Source of the DNA: Rhododendron vialii
Taxonomy: Eukaryota; Streptophyta; Magnoliopsida; Ericales; Ericaceae
DNA: 64,000 nt
Reading direction: 5' to 3'
Assembly (NCBI RefSeq): GCF_030253575.1
Contig: NC_080569.1
Location: forward strand, 11,973,001-12,037,000
The position numbers and the translations under genes were made by a program. The notes under the pieces are model-generated. The model was not told where the DNA came from. It saw nothing but the letters and a program-made list of their open reading frames with translations, and did not search any database. Of this stretch, positions 35,140-46,684 are shown piece by piece. Positions within the stretch are counted from its first letter, which is position 1. The number at the start of each line of letters is the position of its first letter.

Positions 35140-35420
35140 ATTTTCATTTGATACACAGAAGCAAATGTGTTTTGCCTTCAAAAGCATCCAAATCTCAAAT
35201 TCTAATTTTCCAAAAATTTTTATTTTTTATTTGTAAGAGAGAGAGAGCGGGGGGAGGGAAATGTGGGGGTTGAATATGGAGAAAAAATTATTCTATACTC
35301 CTAGAACACTGTGACGTGGTACTTCAAATTTATTTTTCACACACATATGCCTTTCAATTCATAGAATGAGACCAATGCTAGTGTGTATCAAACACGGGAC
35401 TGGAAAAATATTAAACTATC
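35140..35420. repeat. Repeat shared with 12365-12660
   Basis: Both blocks run from a GCAAATGTGTTTT-like start through a GA run and GAATATGGAG to CATAGAATGAGACCAATGCTAG. One lies behind copy 1 and one behind copy 3, so it may be part of the duplicated unit or a dispersed element. A hairpin word ACCCGTTCGATACACGGG follows at 35441-35458. Confidence 0.55.
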
Positions 35421-36943
35421 TTTTTAAGCAACTAGCGTTATACCCGTTCGATACACGGGGCCGAATTGATTTTTTTTATCCCATGCATCTAACGGGCACA
35501 AAAGCTACAGTAGTATTTAGAGAGAGAAAGGGTAATTTGAGATTTATTTGAATTTGAGGATGCCAACTTAATGATTCAAACTCACTAGGATGTGGGCATA
35601 AATAAGTTCCGCAAATAGGATGTCTATTTAATTTCTTCACAAGATAAGGAGATAGAAAGATTAGGAGAGAGAAATGGTAGTTTATGATTTATTTGAATTT
35701 AAGGATAAAAATATAAGTTTTCAAATCCACTAAAATGAAGACTAGCACTTACATATGGCAGGACCCCAATTTAAGCACTCCTTTTTCTTTTTGTTACTTG
35801 TAAAGGAAAACTAACCCGATTAATTGACAGTTCAAGTCAAAATGGGCCCAAAGGAAGAAAGGAAAATCTCTTCGCTCACTGTTAGCCCTAATTTTTGATT
35901 GGGCCCAAAAAACAACATAATGGTGATTTTACATATGCATTGAGGAGAAAATCTTTTTAACGGCGGAGCCATGAATAGTTATTTACAGAGTCAATCACAA
36001 TCGTCCAGAAGTGTTTTGGATGGTCTGAATGCTAATTTTTAGGGAAGAGTTATCATTAAAATTCGAACCGTCCAGAACACTTTTGAACGGTCACGATTAA
36101 TTGATGTTGTAAAAAACTTATTCATTAGCCGTGAATAAGTTTCTCTCATGCATGAGTTGTTTTGGTTTTTTACCGCAGAAACTTCATATGTATGAGTGGT
36201 TCGCTCCCTGTTCTACCGCTATTGCACGTAAAAAAAAAAATCAGTTAAAGCAAAGAAAGACAGGGGAAGAGAAATAGGAATAATGCGTACATAATTACCA
36301 AAAACTACGGATTATGTAAAAGACAAGACAATAATTGAAGAAAATCTGGCCTTTTGGAATAGAAATTGTCAAGCCCCAAGTCTGAAAGTATGATAGGCTG
36401 TGAACCATGAAATTGTCAAGCCCCAAGTCTGAGAGTATGACAAGCCGTGAACCATCATGGTTCACAGCCAACCATGTAATGGGCCATGGAAAAAAGCATC
36501 GTGGCACTATCGACAGTCTTACATTAAAATATGCGAACCCAAACCAACATTTTTGTAGCAAGTTGGACACAAACATCCACGAATTGAGTTTCGGAAGCCT
36601 ACCTGCGTATGAATAACTGTTCCGGCGAGTGTAACTGCAAGGGGTGTACAGGTGTTTGTACGTGGTGCATTGTGTTGGTGTTATTTTACTTTTGTGCCCA
36701 AATAATTATTGGGTACAGAGGTTAATTTAAACGTAAAATCTTTCTGTGTGGCAATTTGGAAACGGAAAATGTGAGTCAGCCTAAAAAGAAGTCTTCACGA
36801 AAAGGTGCTCCCCTGTATGTTAGAATAGATAGATTTTCTTTTATGTTGGAAAATAGGAGTAGCTATCTTGTTTAATTAGATTGCAGTTGATATTAAAGCC
36901 GCATAAAATATCTCTACCATAATCACTGTTCCTGATTATCATC
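35421..36943. other. Gene-free spacer before the Copia remnant
   Basis: Holds an imperfect direct repeat of about 130 bp (35515-35590 against 35650-35740, word GATTTATTTGAATTT). It also has an inverted repeat at 35985-36120 (GTCCAGAAGTGTTTTGGA against CCAGAACACTTTTGAACGG) and a direct duplication of about 45 bp at 36366-36411 and 36409-36455 (AAATTGTCAAGCCCCAAGTC). No gene is recognised. Confidence 0.5.
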
Positions 36944-37517
36944 ATGAGCGAGAAAAATATTGAATCATCTGGGTCGAAAACAGGGACTGTTTTCATTCAG
37001 TCTAAAGGGCCGCTCAACACTGCAGGAATCATTCTCACCAAATCAAACTACGATGTTTGGTCCCAACTGATGGAGATGCATCTTGCCGAGAGGGAGAAAC
37101 TCTCCTATATTCGTGGCACAACCCAGCCGCCAAAGAAATCTGAAGATGGGTATGAAAAAAGGTATAATGAAAATCAAAAGGTAAAAGAGGTGGTAGCTGA
37201 TATCGATGAACCAAAAAATCATGAAGCGCAATTTACGCATACCCAATGCTCGTGAAATTTGGGATGCCCTATCCTTCTATGATGGAAGCGATGAACTACA
37301 GGTATTCTCTTTGAATCAAAAGGCTTTTACAACCAAACAAGGGGAAAAATCCCTCTCTGTATATTATGGAGAGCTATGCAAGATTTTTCGTGAATTGGAC
37401 TACCGTGATAATGCGGTTATGGAGCATGCAAATGATGTTATAACGTATAAGAAATCCATCCAACGGCAACGGGTACATATTTTCCTTGCTGGATTGGATG
37501 AGGAATTTGACTAGGTT
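36944..37517 (+). pseudogene. Copia gag, N-terminal part, frameshifted
   Basis: The first frame starts MSEKNIESS and includes LTKSNYDVWSQLMEMHL, the usual N-terminal Copia gag (UBN2-type) signature. A frameshift near 37206-37225 moves reading into a second frame with RNLRIPNAREIWDALSFYDG and ending in HIFLAGLDEEFD at the insertion site. It cannot be translated as one protein. Confidence 0.8.
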
Positions 37518-38520
37518 TGTCACGCCCTCAATTTTCAACATAAATAAATAATTCATTTCAATAAATGATCCTTGCACAATATATATATTATACCCAAAAG
37601 AGAATTTTCAAAAGATTATTTACAAACCAAGTTCCCTAAGTTTAAACATTTACAACATTGGCACCACGGCCCGAATTCCATAGCTAGTTAAAAGAGTAAA
37701 ATTTAAAGGTTACATAATATCTGAAATTAAAAGACTTCAAATAAATTTACAATTTCATCTTTCCAAGAGATCATACAAAAGACGATGAAATCACTTCTCG
37801 GCGGCTTTCAAAAGAGATGAGATCAAGCATGCACACCATGCACTTCGCGTCAAGGTTTTTGAGACATACCTGAAAATGATAGGTTGAGCTACACTAGTCC
37901 AGTAAAAATTTCTGTACTCAAGCTATATGTAAATGCGATGAAACACGCAATAAGAGTGAATGATTTTCAATGAACGATCGAAGGTACAAAAGGCACAATA
38001 AACCGACGAACAACAACTACGGAATTCAATACGTCTTATAGATATGCCTAGCCATTTATACATCAATCTAGAGGTAGCGTTAAACACACATCAATCAAAA
38101 TGACAACGACAATTTCTCAAACCAATTCAAGTCTCCTCAAATGAATGCCACACTTGACTTTCCCATCCTTTACCATTTACCATCAAGCCTCTTTTCATAA
38201 AAGAAAACATTCCTTTTTTATTTTCAAAATAATTTTGAGAAATACTCTCGACCTCTACGGGTCAAACTCCGTTGATTCGAGTTTGAATAGCCGAAGTCCG
38301 TTGATTTTGTGCACGAATACCGAAAATCGTTGATTCGCTCAAGAATAGCCGGAGGATTTTAATAAAAATCATTTTTCAAAAAAAGACAAGTTCCTTTCTT
38401 TTCAAATCCTTAGTAGAGTCAGTTGTTTATCTCTTTCTTTAACGGTCATCATCTCAAGCAGCAAACAGTTCAAGTAACAACGTATACTTCTGACATCAAC
38501 ATCAACATTCTTCATTTTAT

Positions 38521-38660
38521 GAGAAATTCAACTGTGTTACCACCCTATGCGTGACAGTGAACTCTCTTTCTACTCGGGTTTCCACCTTACCACACCTTGC
38601 GTAACGGGCCCTCTAGAGTCTCCGCATTACCACACCTTGCGTTGCAGGACCCTCAATTCA
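38521..38660. repeat. Short tandem motif TTACCACACCTTGCGT
   Basis: Within the solo LTR the word TTACCAC(C/A)C(T/C)(A/T)TGCGT recurs three times (38536, 38587, 38628), each followed by a CCCTC- or GAACTC-like word. This is a sub-repeat typical of long Gypsy LTRs. Confidence 0.6.
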
Positions 38661-38855
38661 AAATTCACAACTCACATAAACACATAAGCATTAACAATCC
38701 GAATACAAGGAGACAACACTTCCCAAGGTCACATGCTTTTGTTCATCATCATTCAATATATTATAAACTCATAAACATGTCCTTTTGTACTTCATTAAAT
38801 ACCTCAGGTTCACGTTATCCCTCAAAGTCTAACACGATGCCTTATGTCATGTACC

Positions 38856-39562
38856 TGTTTGTACCACAATTAAGATTTCCATCTTACCCGTCGATCTGAC
38901 GACACGTGGCAAGGGTAAATATGGGCAAGTAAGAGGATAGAATGGGCTTACCCAAATAATGTAGAATCGATGGTGAAACTATGAAAAGTCTTGTCCGTCG
39001 ATTGGCCTACACGTGGCGTATTCCTATGGCCTTTTTGTCCGTCGATAAGGTGACAGGTGTCAAGTGGAACTGGATCCCACGATTCCACGATTGAAGAGGA
39101 TGATAACCGCAATTAACAAGACAATTTTCCTAACGTGGGCATAATCGGCAGTTGGAGGAAGTTCTTAAGCAGAAATCGAGGGAGTCTTTCAACTGCCACT
39201 TTGGAGGGAAGATTTGAATTCAAAGGTAGAGAGGCCTATTTAAAGACAAGTTAGTAGCAGTTTCAGGGACACACAAACAACGCCAATCAGGCCTTTATCT
39301 TTTCTTTTCTAGGAGTAGAATTAACTTGTAATTGTTCACTCAATCATCTCGATTGGTTGTTCTTCTACTTTGAGGGTTAATAAAGTCCATTTTGTTAATC
39401 TTCTTCCATACTTCACCCACTTCATTGTTTGTTTCCAAAGAAGTCCTGAAGTACAGCAAGGAACCAAACTCCACTTTTTACACCCACATTCCAGCAAGCT
39501 TACGATACAATTTTCCGTCGATTCTCCGTCAATTGGAAACCAAAACAAGAATTTTGATAACA
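38856..39562 (+). repeat. 5' LTR of the Gypsy element
   Basis: 707 bp, the same length as the 3' LTR. Contains CCGTCGAT-type words several times and a TATTTAAAG promoter-like motif near 39238. Confidence 0.93.
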
Positions 39563-39608
39563 ATTTTGGCGCTAGAAGGAGGGCTCATTACTAATTTGGA
39601 AGTGAGTA

Positions 39609-42415
39609 ATGGCACCAAAGACTAGGAATCAATTGCCAACAGATGGCAATAATGACAATAATTCTGCCAACACTAATGGTGGAAGTGATGCAAATGGAGT
39701 CAATACTGGGAATCCAGACCAGAGAAGTCCAGAAGTAGGCCAACCAATTGGTCTAGAAAGTGAGTCACGTGACTTGGTCCAAAAATTTGCAAGAGTTTTA
39801 AATGATCCAGAAAGTGAAGTAGCCAAAACTTTGATGGCTATGTTTAAGGCAACAGTGATACAAAATCAACCAACGGTGGAAGTCCCAGTTAACGTACACG
39901 TTAACCCTGGACAGACCAGTGGATATGCTAACCGAAGTACTGAAATACCTTCTACGCAGGTATTTGAAAATTCAACTTTTGAAACTGTTTTTACTGGTAT
40001 GAATAGAGTTCCAAATAATGTTAGCAATGGTCAAAATCAGAGCTTTTATCAAAGTATACCAACCACTGTCCCTATGGGAACAGAGACTGGGAACATTGGA
40101 AATAATGCCCATGAAGGGCAAAATGTGTATGCAAATATTTTTAGGAATGATAATAGGAATATTCCAGGTATGGCTAATGGTGATCCAAATCTTTATGGGT
40201 ATGATCCACCAAACGTAAGAAGACAAGATTATCCATATGGATATGATATTAGGCCTGAAACCCTTGTTCCTCCAAATCAAACTGGAAGAATTCAAGAGCC
40301 TTATTTAAGGGCTCAACTCACGAATATTATGCAAGACATGTATGGCCCTGGATTACGGAGAATCGAAAAACCTATGTTTAGAAAACCATATCCAAATTGG
40401 GTTGATAATGTGCATTTTCCTAGGCATTATAGAATCCCAGATTTATTTCTTTTCAATGGAGAGGAAAATCAATCAACTATAGAGCAGTTGGGAGATTTTG
40501 CCTGCAAATAGGCGAAGCGGATTTGGATGAGGCTCTGAAATTAAAATTGTTTCCTCATTCTCTTACTAGAACTGCTTTTTCTTGGTTTATTAACTTGCCT
40601 CCAAATTCTGTTCATTCGTGGAGGGAAATGGAAGAACAGTTCCATACTCAATTCTTTAGGCATGCACCAGAAATTTCAGTAGCAGACTTGGCTAAAATCA
40701 AACAAAAGCCTTCAGAGTCTGTTGAACAATATATGAACAGATTCAAAAAGATTAGGAATCAGTGTCATTTTTATATTCCTGAATCTGAAATAGTGAAGAT
40801 AGCCCAGGAAGGGCTAGATTATGATTTTAAGAAACATTTTACTGGAACAGAATTCAGAGATTTATTTGGTTTTACTTCCAAAGCCATAGGATATGAGGCT
40901 ATTCTTATGGAAGGGGAATACAGGAAAAGCAAATCACTGGGTACATATTACCAAGATATAGAAAGAGATGTGGAGGTTGATGTTGCCCAAGTAATTGGAA
41001 AAGCACCAATTGTTTGTGATACTTTAACAAAGGCTGAGAAACCTGTGAATATGCCCTCATCACATCCGAATAGGAGAAATCAAGCAAATTTTAGACAATA
41101 CTCATTTGATTTGTCTAAAGCTGATCAACTTTTTGATGAACTAATTAATCAAAAGTTCTTAACTTTATCACCAGGACATATGATTCCTCCTGAAAAGGAT
41201 AGAAAAGGAAAAGAGTACTGTAAGTGGCATAATTCTTTTAGACATCATACTAACAATTGTGTTACATTTCGAAATTGTGTGCAGGACCTAATCCAGAAGG
41301 GCCTGTTACAGTATGCAAAGGGAAACAAAGAGGTGATGGGTATTGATATTGATCCTTTTCCTTTGGTAGAAGTTAATATGGTAACAGCCAGATTGAAGAA
41401 AGGAAAAATGGCATCTCAAATTGAAAGAAGGATTAACGAAGAAGAAGAAATTATGGAAGAAGAAGTTCAAGTGAGACAGAAATTTGAGAATTACTTTTGT
41501 TTAAGGTGTGATGAGGAGATCAAGAAGGGAGAAGAAGTAATTGCAGAAAAAGAGTACAATGGTACCTATGCTAAAGGTTCCATTAGGTTCAACACTATGG
41601 GAAGTAGTGATTTGCAGATTTATGTAGGCCCAAAGTTGATTTTTGAAGGTGAAGATCCTGGAATTTTTATACCCTCTGAATCACTCAAATGGTATGGGAA
41701 AGATGATGGACCATTCTTGTTTAAAGGATATCCTGTGATTCCAGCACTACTTGGGAAGCCAGATGCAAGCTTAATATACCCACCTTCATTTATGAATGGA
41801 AGGGGAAGAGGATTTTACCCAAGAGGTGTAAGATCAAGAGGAAGAATGCCTTTTGTCAGGGGTGGATACCAAGAAAGGATGGTGATTCCACCAAATATCG
41901 AACATCATGGGTGGGACACGGTGAGACATCCTAAATTCCCAAGTGTAAGGGAATTTGAGCCCATTACCAACACTCAGAAAAGGAGGTTACAAAGGAAGAT
42001 TTCAGAAAGAGAAAAAAGAGATCAACAGATAACGATGGACTCAACACAATGGCCAGAAATAAAGGCCAGATCAGCCCTTATGGTTTGGACTAGAGAATCA
42101 ACTATGCCAGTTTCGGCAATACCTGAACAGAAAGCAAATGAGGTAGAAAAACTTGGGGGGCAAACAAGCAAACCAACCATTACTCAAAGGCTTGGGGGGC
42201 AAAGCTCAAGTTCTTCCCCTACTCTGTCGATTAAGGAGCAAAAGGCAGAATTCAAGAAGAGCTTAAAGAAGAAAATGGAAGAGTTTCAACAAGTATTGTT
42301 AGAAGATGATGAATATGATGATCTGTTGTCAGTTCGCAGTTCGGATATGATGAAGGAAGATTTCAAAGATGACAAGAATGAAGTAGACTCTCAAAAGTCT
42401 ACTACTTTTGGTTAA
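39609..42415 (+). pseudogene. Gypsy gag with one frameshift
   Basis: The first frame (39609-40511, 300 aa) starts MAPKTRNQLP with an Asn-rich N-terminal region and ends at FNGEENQSTIEQL. The second (40523-42415, 630 aa) continues the gag core: DEALKLKLFPHSLTRTAFSW, then EEQFHTQFF and SVEQYMNRFKKIRNQC. The two join at a 1-nt indel near 40500. A CxWH-type motif EYCKWHNSFRHHTNNC is the zinc-binding remnant. The C-terminal part is Lys/Glu-rich. A TAA at 42413-42415 separates this from the protease frame; in related elements the reading continues, so it may be a nonsense change. Confidence 0.8.
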
Positions 42416-42998
42416 GCACTGGATACAATCCAATTCGGGTCAGTTTCCCCTACTAGAATTCATTGCAATATGATGTTAGTTTTGCCAAAAACTTTTCAGG
42501 CAAAACCTAATCAGCCCACAAGTTTAGAAGGGGATGTTGAAGACAAAACAGATGCTATAGTGAAGATAAACAAGCAGGAAGAAGATTTTAAAAAGAAGTC
42601 TATTCAAATTGAGAAAGATGCAAAAGGAAAAGATGTGGTTATCTTGAGGGCTCCTGAAAATGCCTTGGTCAGGCATTTAAAGCCATTATATATTATGGTT
42701 CATATTAATGGGCAACCTATTAATAATGTTTTCATTGATAATGGAGCTACAGTAAACATTTTGCCTTCGAAAATGATGAAGACTTTGAACAAAAATGAGT
42801 CAGATCTAATCCCAACAGAAGTGACAGTTGGAAATTTTGCAGGAGGATGTTCACCTGCTAAAGGTGTGATTTCTTTGCAATTACAAATTGGAAACAGAAA
42901 GATGAATACCACTTTCTTTGTTATTGATTCTTCATCCAATTATAATGCCGTGTTAGTGTTTGTACCACAATTAAGATTTCCATCTTACCCGTCGATCT
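42416..42998 (+). pseudogene. Truncated retropepsin-like protease of the Gypsy element
   Basis: Same frame as the second gag piece. An ATG at 42470 gives 176 aa. The active-site region is VFIDNGATVNILPSKMM (Asp-Asn-Gly in place of the usual Asp-Ser/Thr/Gly-Gly), followed by TTFFVIDSSSNYNAVL. The coding sequence then runs straight into the 3' LTR, so the last residues are LTR-encoded. The polymerase that would normally follow is absent. Confidence 0.75.
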
Positions 42999-43663
42999 GA
43001 CGACACGTGGCAAGGGTAAATATGGGCAAGTAAGAGGATAGAATGGGCTTACCCAAATAATGTAGAATCGATGGTGAAACTATGAAAAGTCTTGTCCGTC
43101 GATTGGCCTACACGTGGCGTATTCCTATGGCCTTTTTGTCCGTCGATAAGGTGACAGGTGTCAAGTGGAACTGGATCCCACGATTCCACGATTGAAGAGG
43201 ATGATAACCGCAATTAACAAGACAATTTTCCTAACGTGGGCATGATCGGCAGTTGGAGGAAGTTCTTAAGCAGAAATCGAGGGAGTCTTTCAACTGCCAC
43301 TTTGGAGGGAAGATTTGAATTCAAAGGTAGAGAGGCCTATTTAAAGACAAGTTAGTAGCAGTTTCAGGGACACACAAACAACGCCAATCAGGCCTTTATC
43401 TTTTCTTTTCTAGGAGTAGAATTAACTTGTAATTGTTCACTCAATCATCTCGATTGGTTGTTCTTCTACTTTGAGGGTTAATAAAGTCCATTTTGTTAAT
43501 CTTCTTCCATACTTCACCCACTTCATTGTTTGTTTCCAAAGAAGTCCTGAAATACGACAAGGAACCAAACTCCACTTTTTACACCCACATTCCAGCAAGC
43601 TTACGATACAATTTCCCGTCGATTCTCCGTCGATTGGAAACCAAAACAAGAATTTTGATAACA
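42957..43663 (+). repeat. 3' LTR of the Gypsy element
   Basis: 707 bp, starts at the same nucleotide as the 5' LTR although no polypurine tract precedes it. Substitutions relative to the 5' LTR are seen near 43244, 43552-43557, 43615 and 43632. Confidence 0.93.
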
Positions 43664-44867
43664 GTACCGAACCCAAAAATGACTCTACAACACATCATCC
43701 GCTAGGTTCTAAACAAGAATCTTATAGATTAGGTACCAAAAGAACCTAGGAAGGTCAATAAAACGAAGCACGAGGATACGAGTTACTCTATTCTCATCTG
43801 GACCGCTAGGAAAACCCCCATCGACCAACGAGGTACCCTACGATATACTTTATGGCCTACGGTACTCAATAATGCCTCCATAGTACATTTCTCAATTCAC
43901 CAATCATCACGTCATTTAACAATGCTTAACAAGTCTATATCGATCATTAAGACGTACCACGACATCTACTTTAATCAACCAAAAGCATAAAATAATGTAC
44001 GAGTATCCTAACTATTTAATTCTACACCTTTCTAAGCTACGACGAGGGCCCAAAATGATTGATTGGTCAATGAACCTTTCGAGGTACGAACAATCAAGTT
44101 TGGAAGTGATTTGAAGCTATTCAAAAGGTGTTTGAAGTGTTCCGGGTTCAAACGGGCACGAGAAGAAACAAATGAACCAAATCTGTCCGAAACAGAAGAG
44201 AGGTATTGATACCCCTGATCGAGGTATCAATACCTGGCTAGAGTCTGGTCCAGAGGAGAGTGGGGTATCGATACCCCTTTTGAGGGTATCAATACCACAG
44301 AGTTTTTCTGCAGATTTTCAGCTTTTCAACAACGAAACTCCAATAACAAACAACAAACCAAGCACGATCAAGGCACATAATCAGCCCATAAACACATAGA
44401 GAGAGTAAGAAATTCCTACCTCAAGTGATTTGAATGAGACCCAAGCGATTGATCGAAATCCAAGCGAGCCCTAGACCTCCAAAGCTTCGAAATCGACCAA
44501 GAACTTCCCTCCAAGCTTGACCCACGAAATTTTGGGCTCGAGAACGCGATTGGAGGGCCAAAGGGTGGTTGATTTTTAAGGTTCTTAAGGTCTTGGAGGA
44601 GTTTTGAGTGAGAGGAGAGGAGAGGGAGAAATTTCGGATGAGATGGAGAGAGAGGGACGGTAGAGAGAGAGGAGATGAAAATTAATCTCCTATAATACAT
44701 ACACCCACTATATATACCCCTATATCTTTTAATCACACACCCACTCCCTCAAGATTCAATTCTCTCATTTCAATCCCTAATTCAAATAGCCACAAAATAA
44801 ACTATATTCTCCTAATTAGTCAATTAATAAACAATTCAAATGATAAAAAAAAATACGGGTCTCTACA

Positions 44868-45349
44868 AGGTTCGTGGAGAAGTTCTACGTAAGGAACCTA
44901 TTCCTGATTTGGAAGAATGTTATGAGTTAATTTGATGTGAGGCTATTCGTCAGGCTACCTTGAATGGGGACTCTGAAAATATGGAATCCTCGGTCATGGT
45001 GGCTCACAATCGCCCAAATCAAAAAACACAAGATCGATTCTGTCCTCAGCAGACTTGGCAGGATCAATCCCATAAGCAATCTCAAGATCAATCGCGTTCG
45101 TATGCTCAGTCCAGTGGTACTGTTAAGCAATCCCACAAATGTACTCATTGTGATAAAACTGGCCACACAAAAAATCGATGCTACGAACTAGTCAGATATC
45201 CCGAGTGGCGGGATCACAACCGTGATTCAAAAAGGAGGGGTCCTGGTCAGAATGCAAAAGGAAGGGTCCTGGTCGGAATGCAACTGCTGCACTCACCAAG
45301 GGAAAGGCAGATGAAGATAATGAAGTTGCCAACTGAGTCACTACATTGA
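44868..45349 (+). pseudogene. Copia gag, C-terminal part with zinc knuckle
   Basis: Resumes the interrupted gag with VRGEVLRKEPIPDLEECYEL, then an in-frame TGA near 44936, then a CCHC knuckle CTHCDKTGHTKNRC (about residues 60-73 of the frame at 44960). The frame stops at 45349. This matches the standard C-terminal gag of plant Copia elements. Confidence 0.8.
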
Positions 45350-45419
45350 TAGCAACGGCAGGTAAAATAATGGTAAGGCTTTAAACATATCTGCACCTGT
45401 TTTGAATAATACATGGATC

Positions 45420-46555
45420 AGCTAAAAGAAAGTGTGTAAATTGAAGAGTCTTTGTATAAAACAATCTCTCAGAACCTGGTTTGGAAGATTTACAAAGTCC
45501 ATGAGAGGATTTGGATACAGACAGAGTAACGCGGATCATACTTTATTTTTAAAACAACAGTAGGGTAAGATTACTGCACTCATTGTATATGTTGATGATA
45601 TGGTGGTGACAGGAAATGATCATGAAGAGGGAGAAGCACTACAGAATTACTTGTCCAAAGAATTTGAAATGAAAGATCTTGGTCCGTTGAAATATTTCCT
45701 TGGGGCAGAAGTGTCTCGATCTGACAAAGGGATCTTTCTATCTCAGAGAAAGTATGTCTTAGATTTGTTGCAGGAAACTGGCATGTTAGCATGCCAACCT
45801 GCAAATATTTTAGTGGAGGACGGTTTGAAGTTGTATATCGATTCTAATCAAGTACCAGCTGATAAAGGAAGATACCAGAGACTCGTAGGGAAATTGATGT
45901 ATCTGGCACACACAAGGCCAGATCTTACATATGCTCTGAGTATTGTTAGTCAATTTATGCACAACCCTGGAGAACAACACATGGGTGCGGTAATGCGAAT
46001 CTTGAAGTATTTGAAATCTACTCCTGGAAAAGGAATCTTGTTTTCCAAGAGTACTGATCATCACAAGGTTGAAGGATATACTGATGCTGATTGGGCTGGA
46101 GCAATTGATAACAGACGATCCACCTCCGGCTATTTCACCTTTGTAGGAAGTACTCTTGCCACTTTGAGAAGCAAGAAGCAGAATGTTGTGGCACGCTCAA
46201 GTGCAGAAGCCAAGTATCGAGGTATGGCACTTGGTATTTATGAAGTATTATGGCTGAGACAGCTATTAGAAGATTTGGGGTATCCATCAAGACAACCAAT
46301 TCAAGTGTATTATGACAACAAGGGTGCCTGTGATATCGCTCACAATTCAGTTCAACATGCATGACAGAACAAAACATGTGTGGAGGTTGACAGATTTTTT
46401 ATCAAGGAAAAGCTAGAAGCAAAGATTATAGAATTACCCAAGATTCGGTCCGAGGATCAACTAGCAGATTTCTTCACCAAAGCTGTATCGAATAAGTTGT
46501 TTTCAAAATTTGTTGACAAGTTGGGCATGTGTGATATTTATGCACCAACTTGAGG
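45420..46555 (+). pseudogene. Copia reverse transcriptase (C-terminal) and RNase H
   Basis: Upstream residues WFGRFTKSMRGFGYRQSNAD, a TAG near 45564, then LIVYVDDMVVTGND with the catalytic Y-V-D-D. The frame 45600-46364 (254 aa) continues through LSQRKYVLDLLQETGMLA, RLVGKLMYLAHTRPDLTYAL and the RNase H block YTDADWAGAIDNRRSTSGY with SSAEAKYRGMA. A frameshift at 46364 precedes FFIKEKLEAKIIEL and EDQLADFFTKAV. The first half of reverse transcriptase, the integrase and the protease are deleted, so this is non-functional. Confidence 0.88.
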
Positions 46556-46560
46556 GGGAG

Positions 46561-46684
46561 TGTTGAGATAATTATGTAATTAAGTCCCAGTCAAGGGGGC
46601 TTCCATGTATTTATTTATTAGGGTTGTATATATACTGTGAGAATGAATGAATGAAATAATCGTTTTCCTCTACTCAAATTTACA
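46561..46684 (+). repeat. Copia 3' LTR fragment
   Basis: Starts TGTTGAGATAATTATG directly after the purine tract GAGGGGGAG and runs to about TTTACA. It contains TATATATACTGTGAG as a likely promoter remnant. No partner copy in the window. Confidence 0.6.

Larger units (their letters stand above)
38856..43663 (+). mobile_element. Gag-protease-only Gypsy element, full insertion
   Basis: 4808 bp with 707-bp LTRs (38856-39562 and 42957-43663) and the exact 5-bp target duplication GTACC at 38851-38855 and 43664-43668. The LTRs start TGTTTGTACC and end GATAACA. A primer-binding-like TTTTGGCGCTAGAAGG follows the 5' LTR. Internally there is gag and a retropepsin-like domain, and then the 3' LTR begins directly: no reverse transcriptase, RNase H, integrase or polypurine tract. 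I count about six LTR substitutions by eye. Gag style and leader resemble the Tat/Athila side of plant Gypsy. Confidence 0.93.
37518..44867 (-). mobile_element. Probable solo LTR (2.5 kb net) inside the Copia remnant
   Basis: Ends are TGTCACGCCC on the left and GGTCTCTACA on the right, so both termini are TG..CA. The exact 5-bp duplication AGGTT lies at 37513-37517 and 44868-44872. Removing the inner Gypsy element and its duplication leaves about 2.54 kb with no gag or pol, so this is best read as a solo LTR of a long-LTR Gypsy family (Del/Tekay-like by its ends). A TATA-like TATATATAG on the minus strand near 44712, followed by CT-rich leader-like sequence, suggests minus orientation. GGTATCGATACC-type palindromes lie at 44200-44300. 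The alternative is a deleted element without recognisable internal genes. Confidence 0.75.
36944..46684 (+). mobile_element. Broken Copia element, interrupted by nested insertions
   Basis: Copia gag starts at 36944 and stops abruptly at 37517, then resumes at 44868 after the 37518-44867 insertion, whose AGGTT target duplication marks the join. After a second gag piece with a zinc knuckle (45349), protease, integrase and the first part of reverse transcriptase are missing. The rest of reverse transcriptase and RNase H follow, then TGAGGGGGAG (polypurine tract) and an LTR start TGTTGAGATAATTATG at 46561. No matching 5' LTR was found before 36944, and the 3' LTR looks short (about 124 bp visible), so both ends are eroded. 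Confidence 0.8.

Noticed and set aside
45600..46364. An active Copia polymerase gene
   Set aside because: The frame is open and keeps YVDD, but upstream reverse transcriptase, integrase and protease are deleted and frames are broken on both sides.
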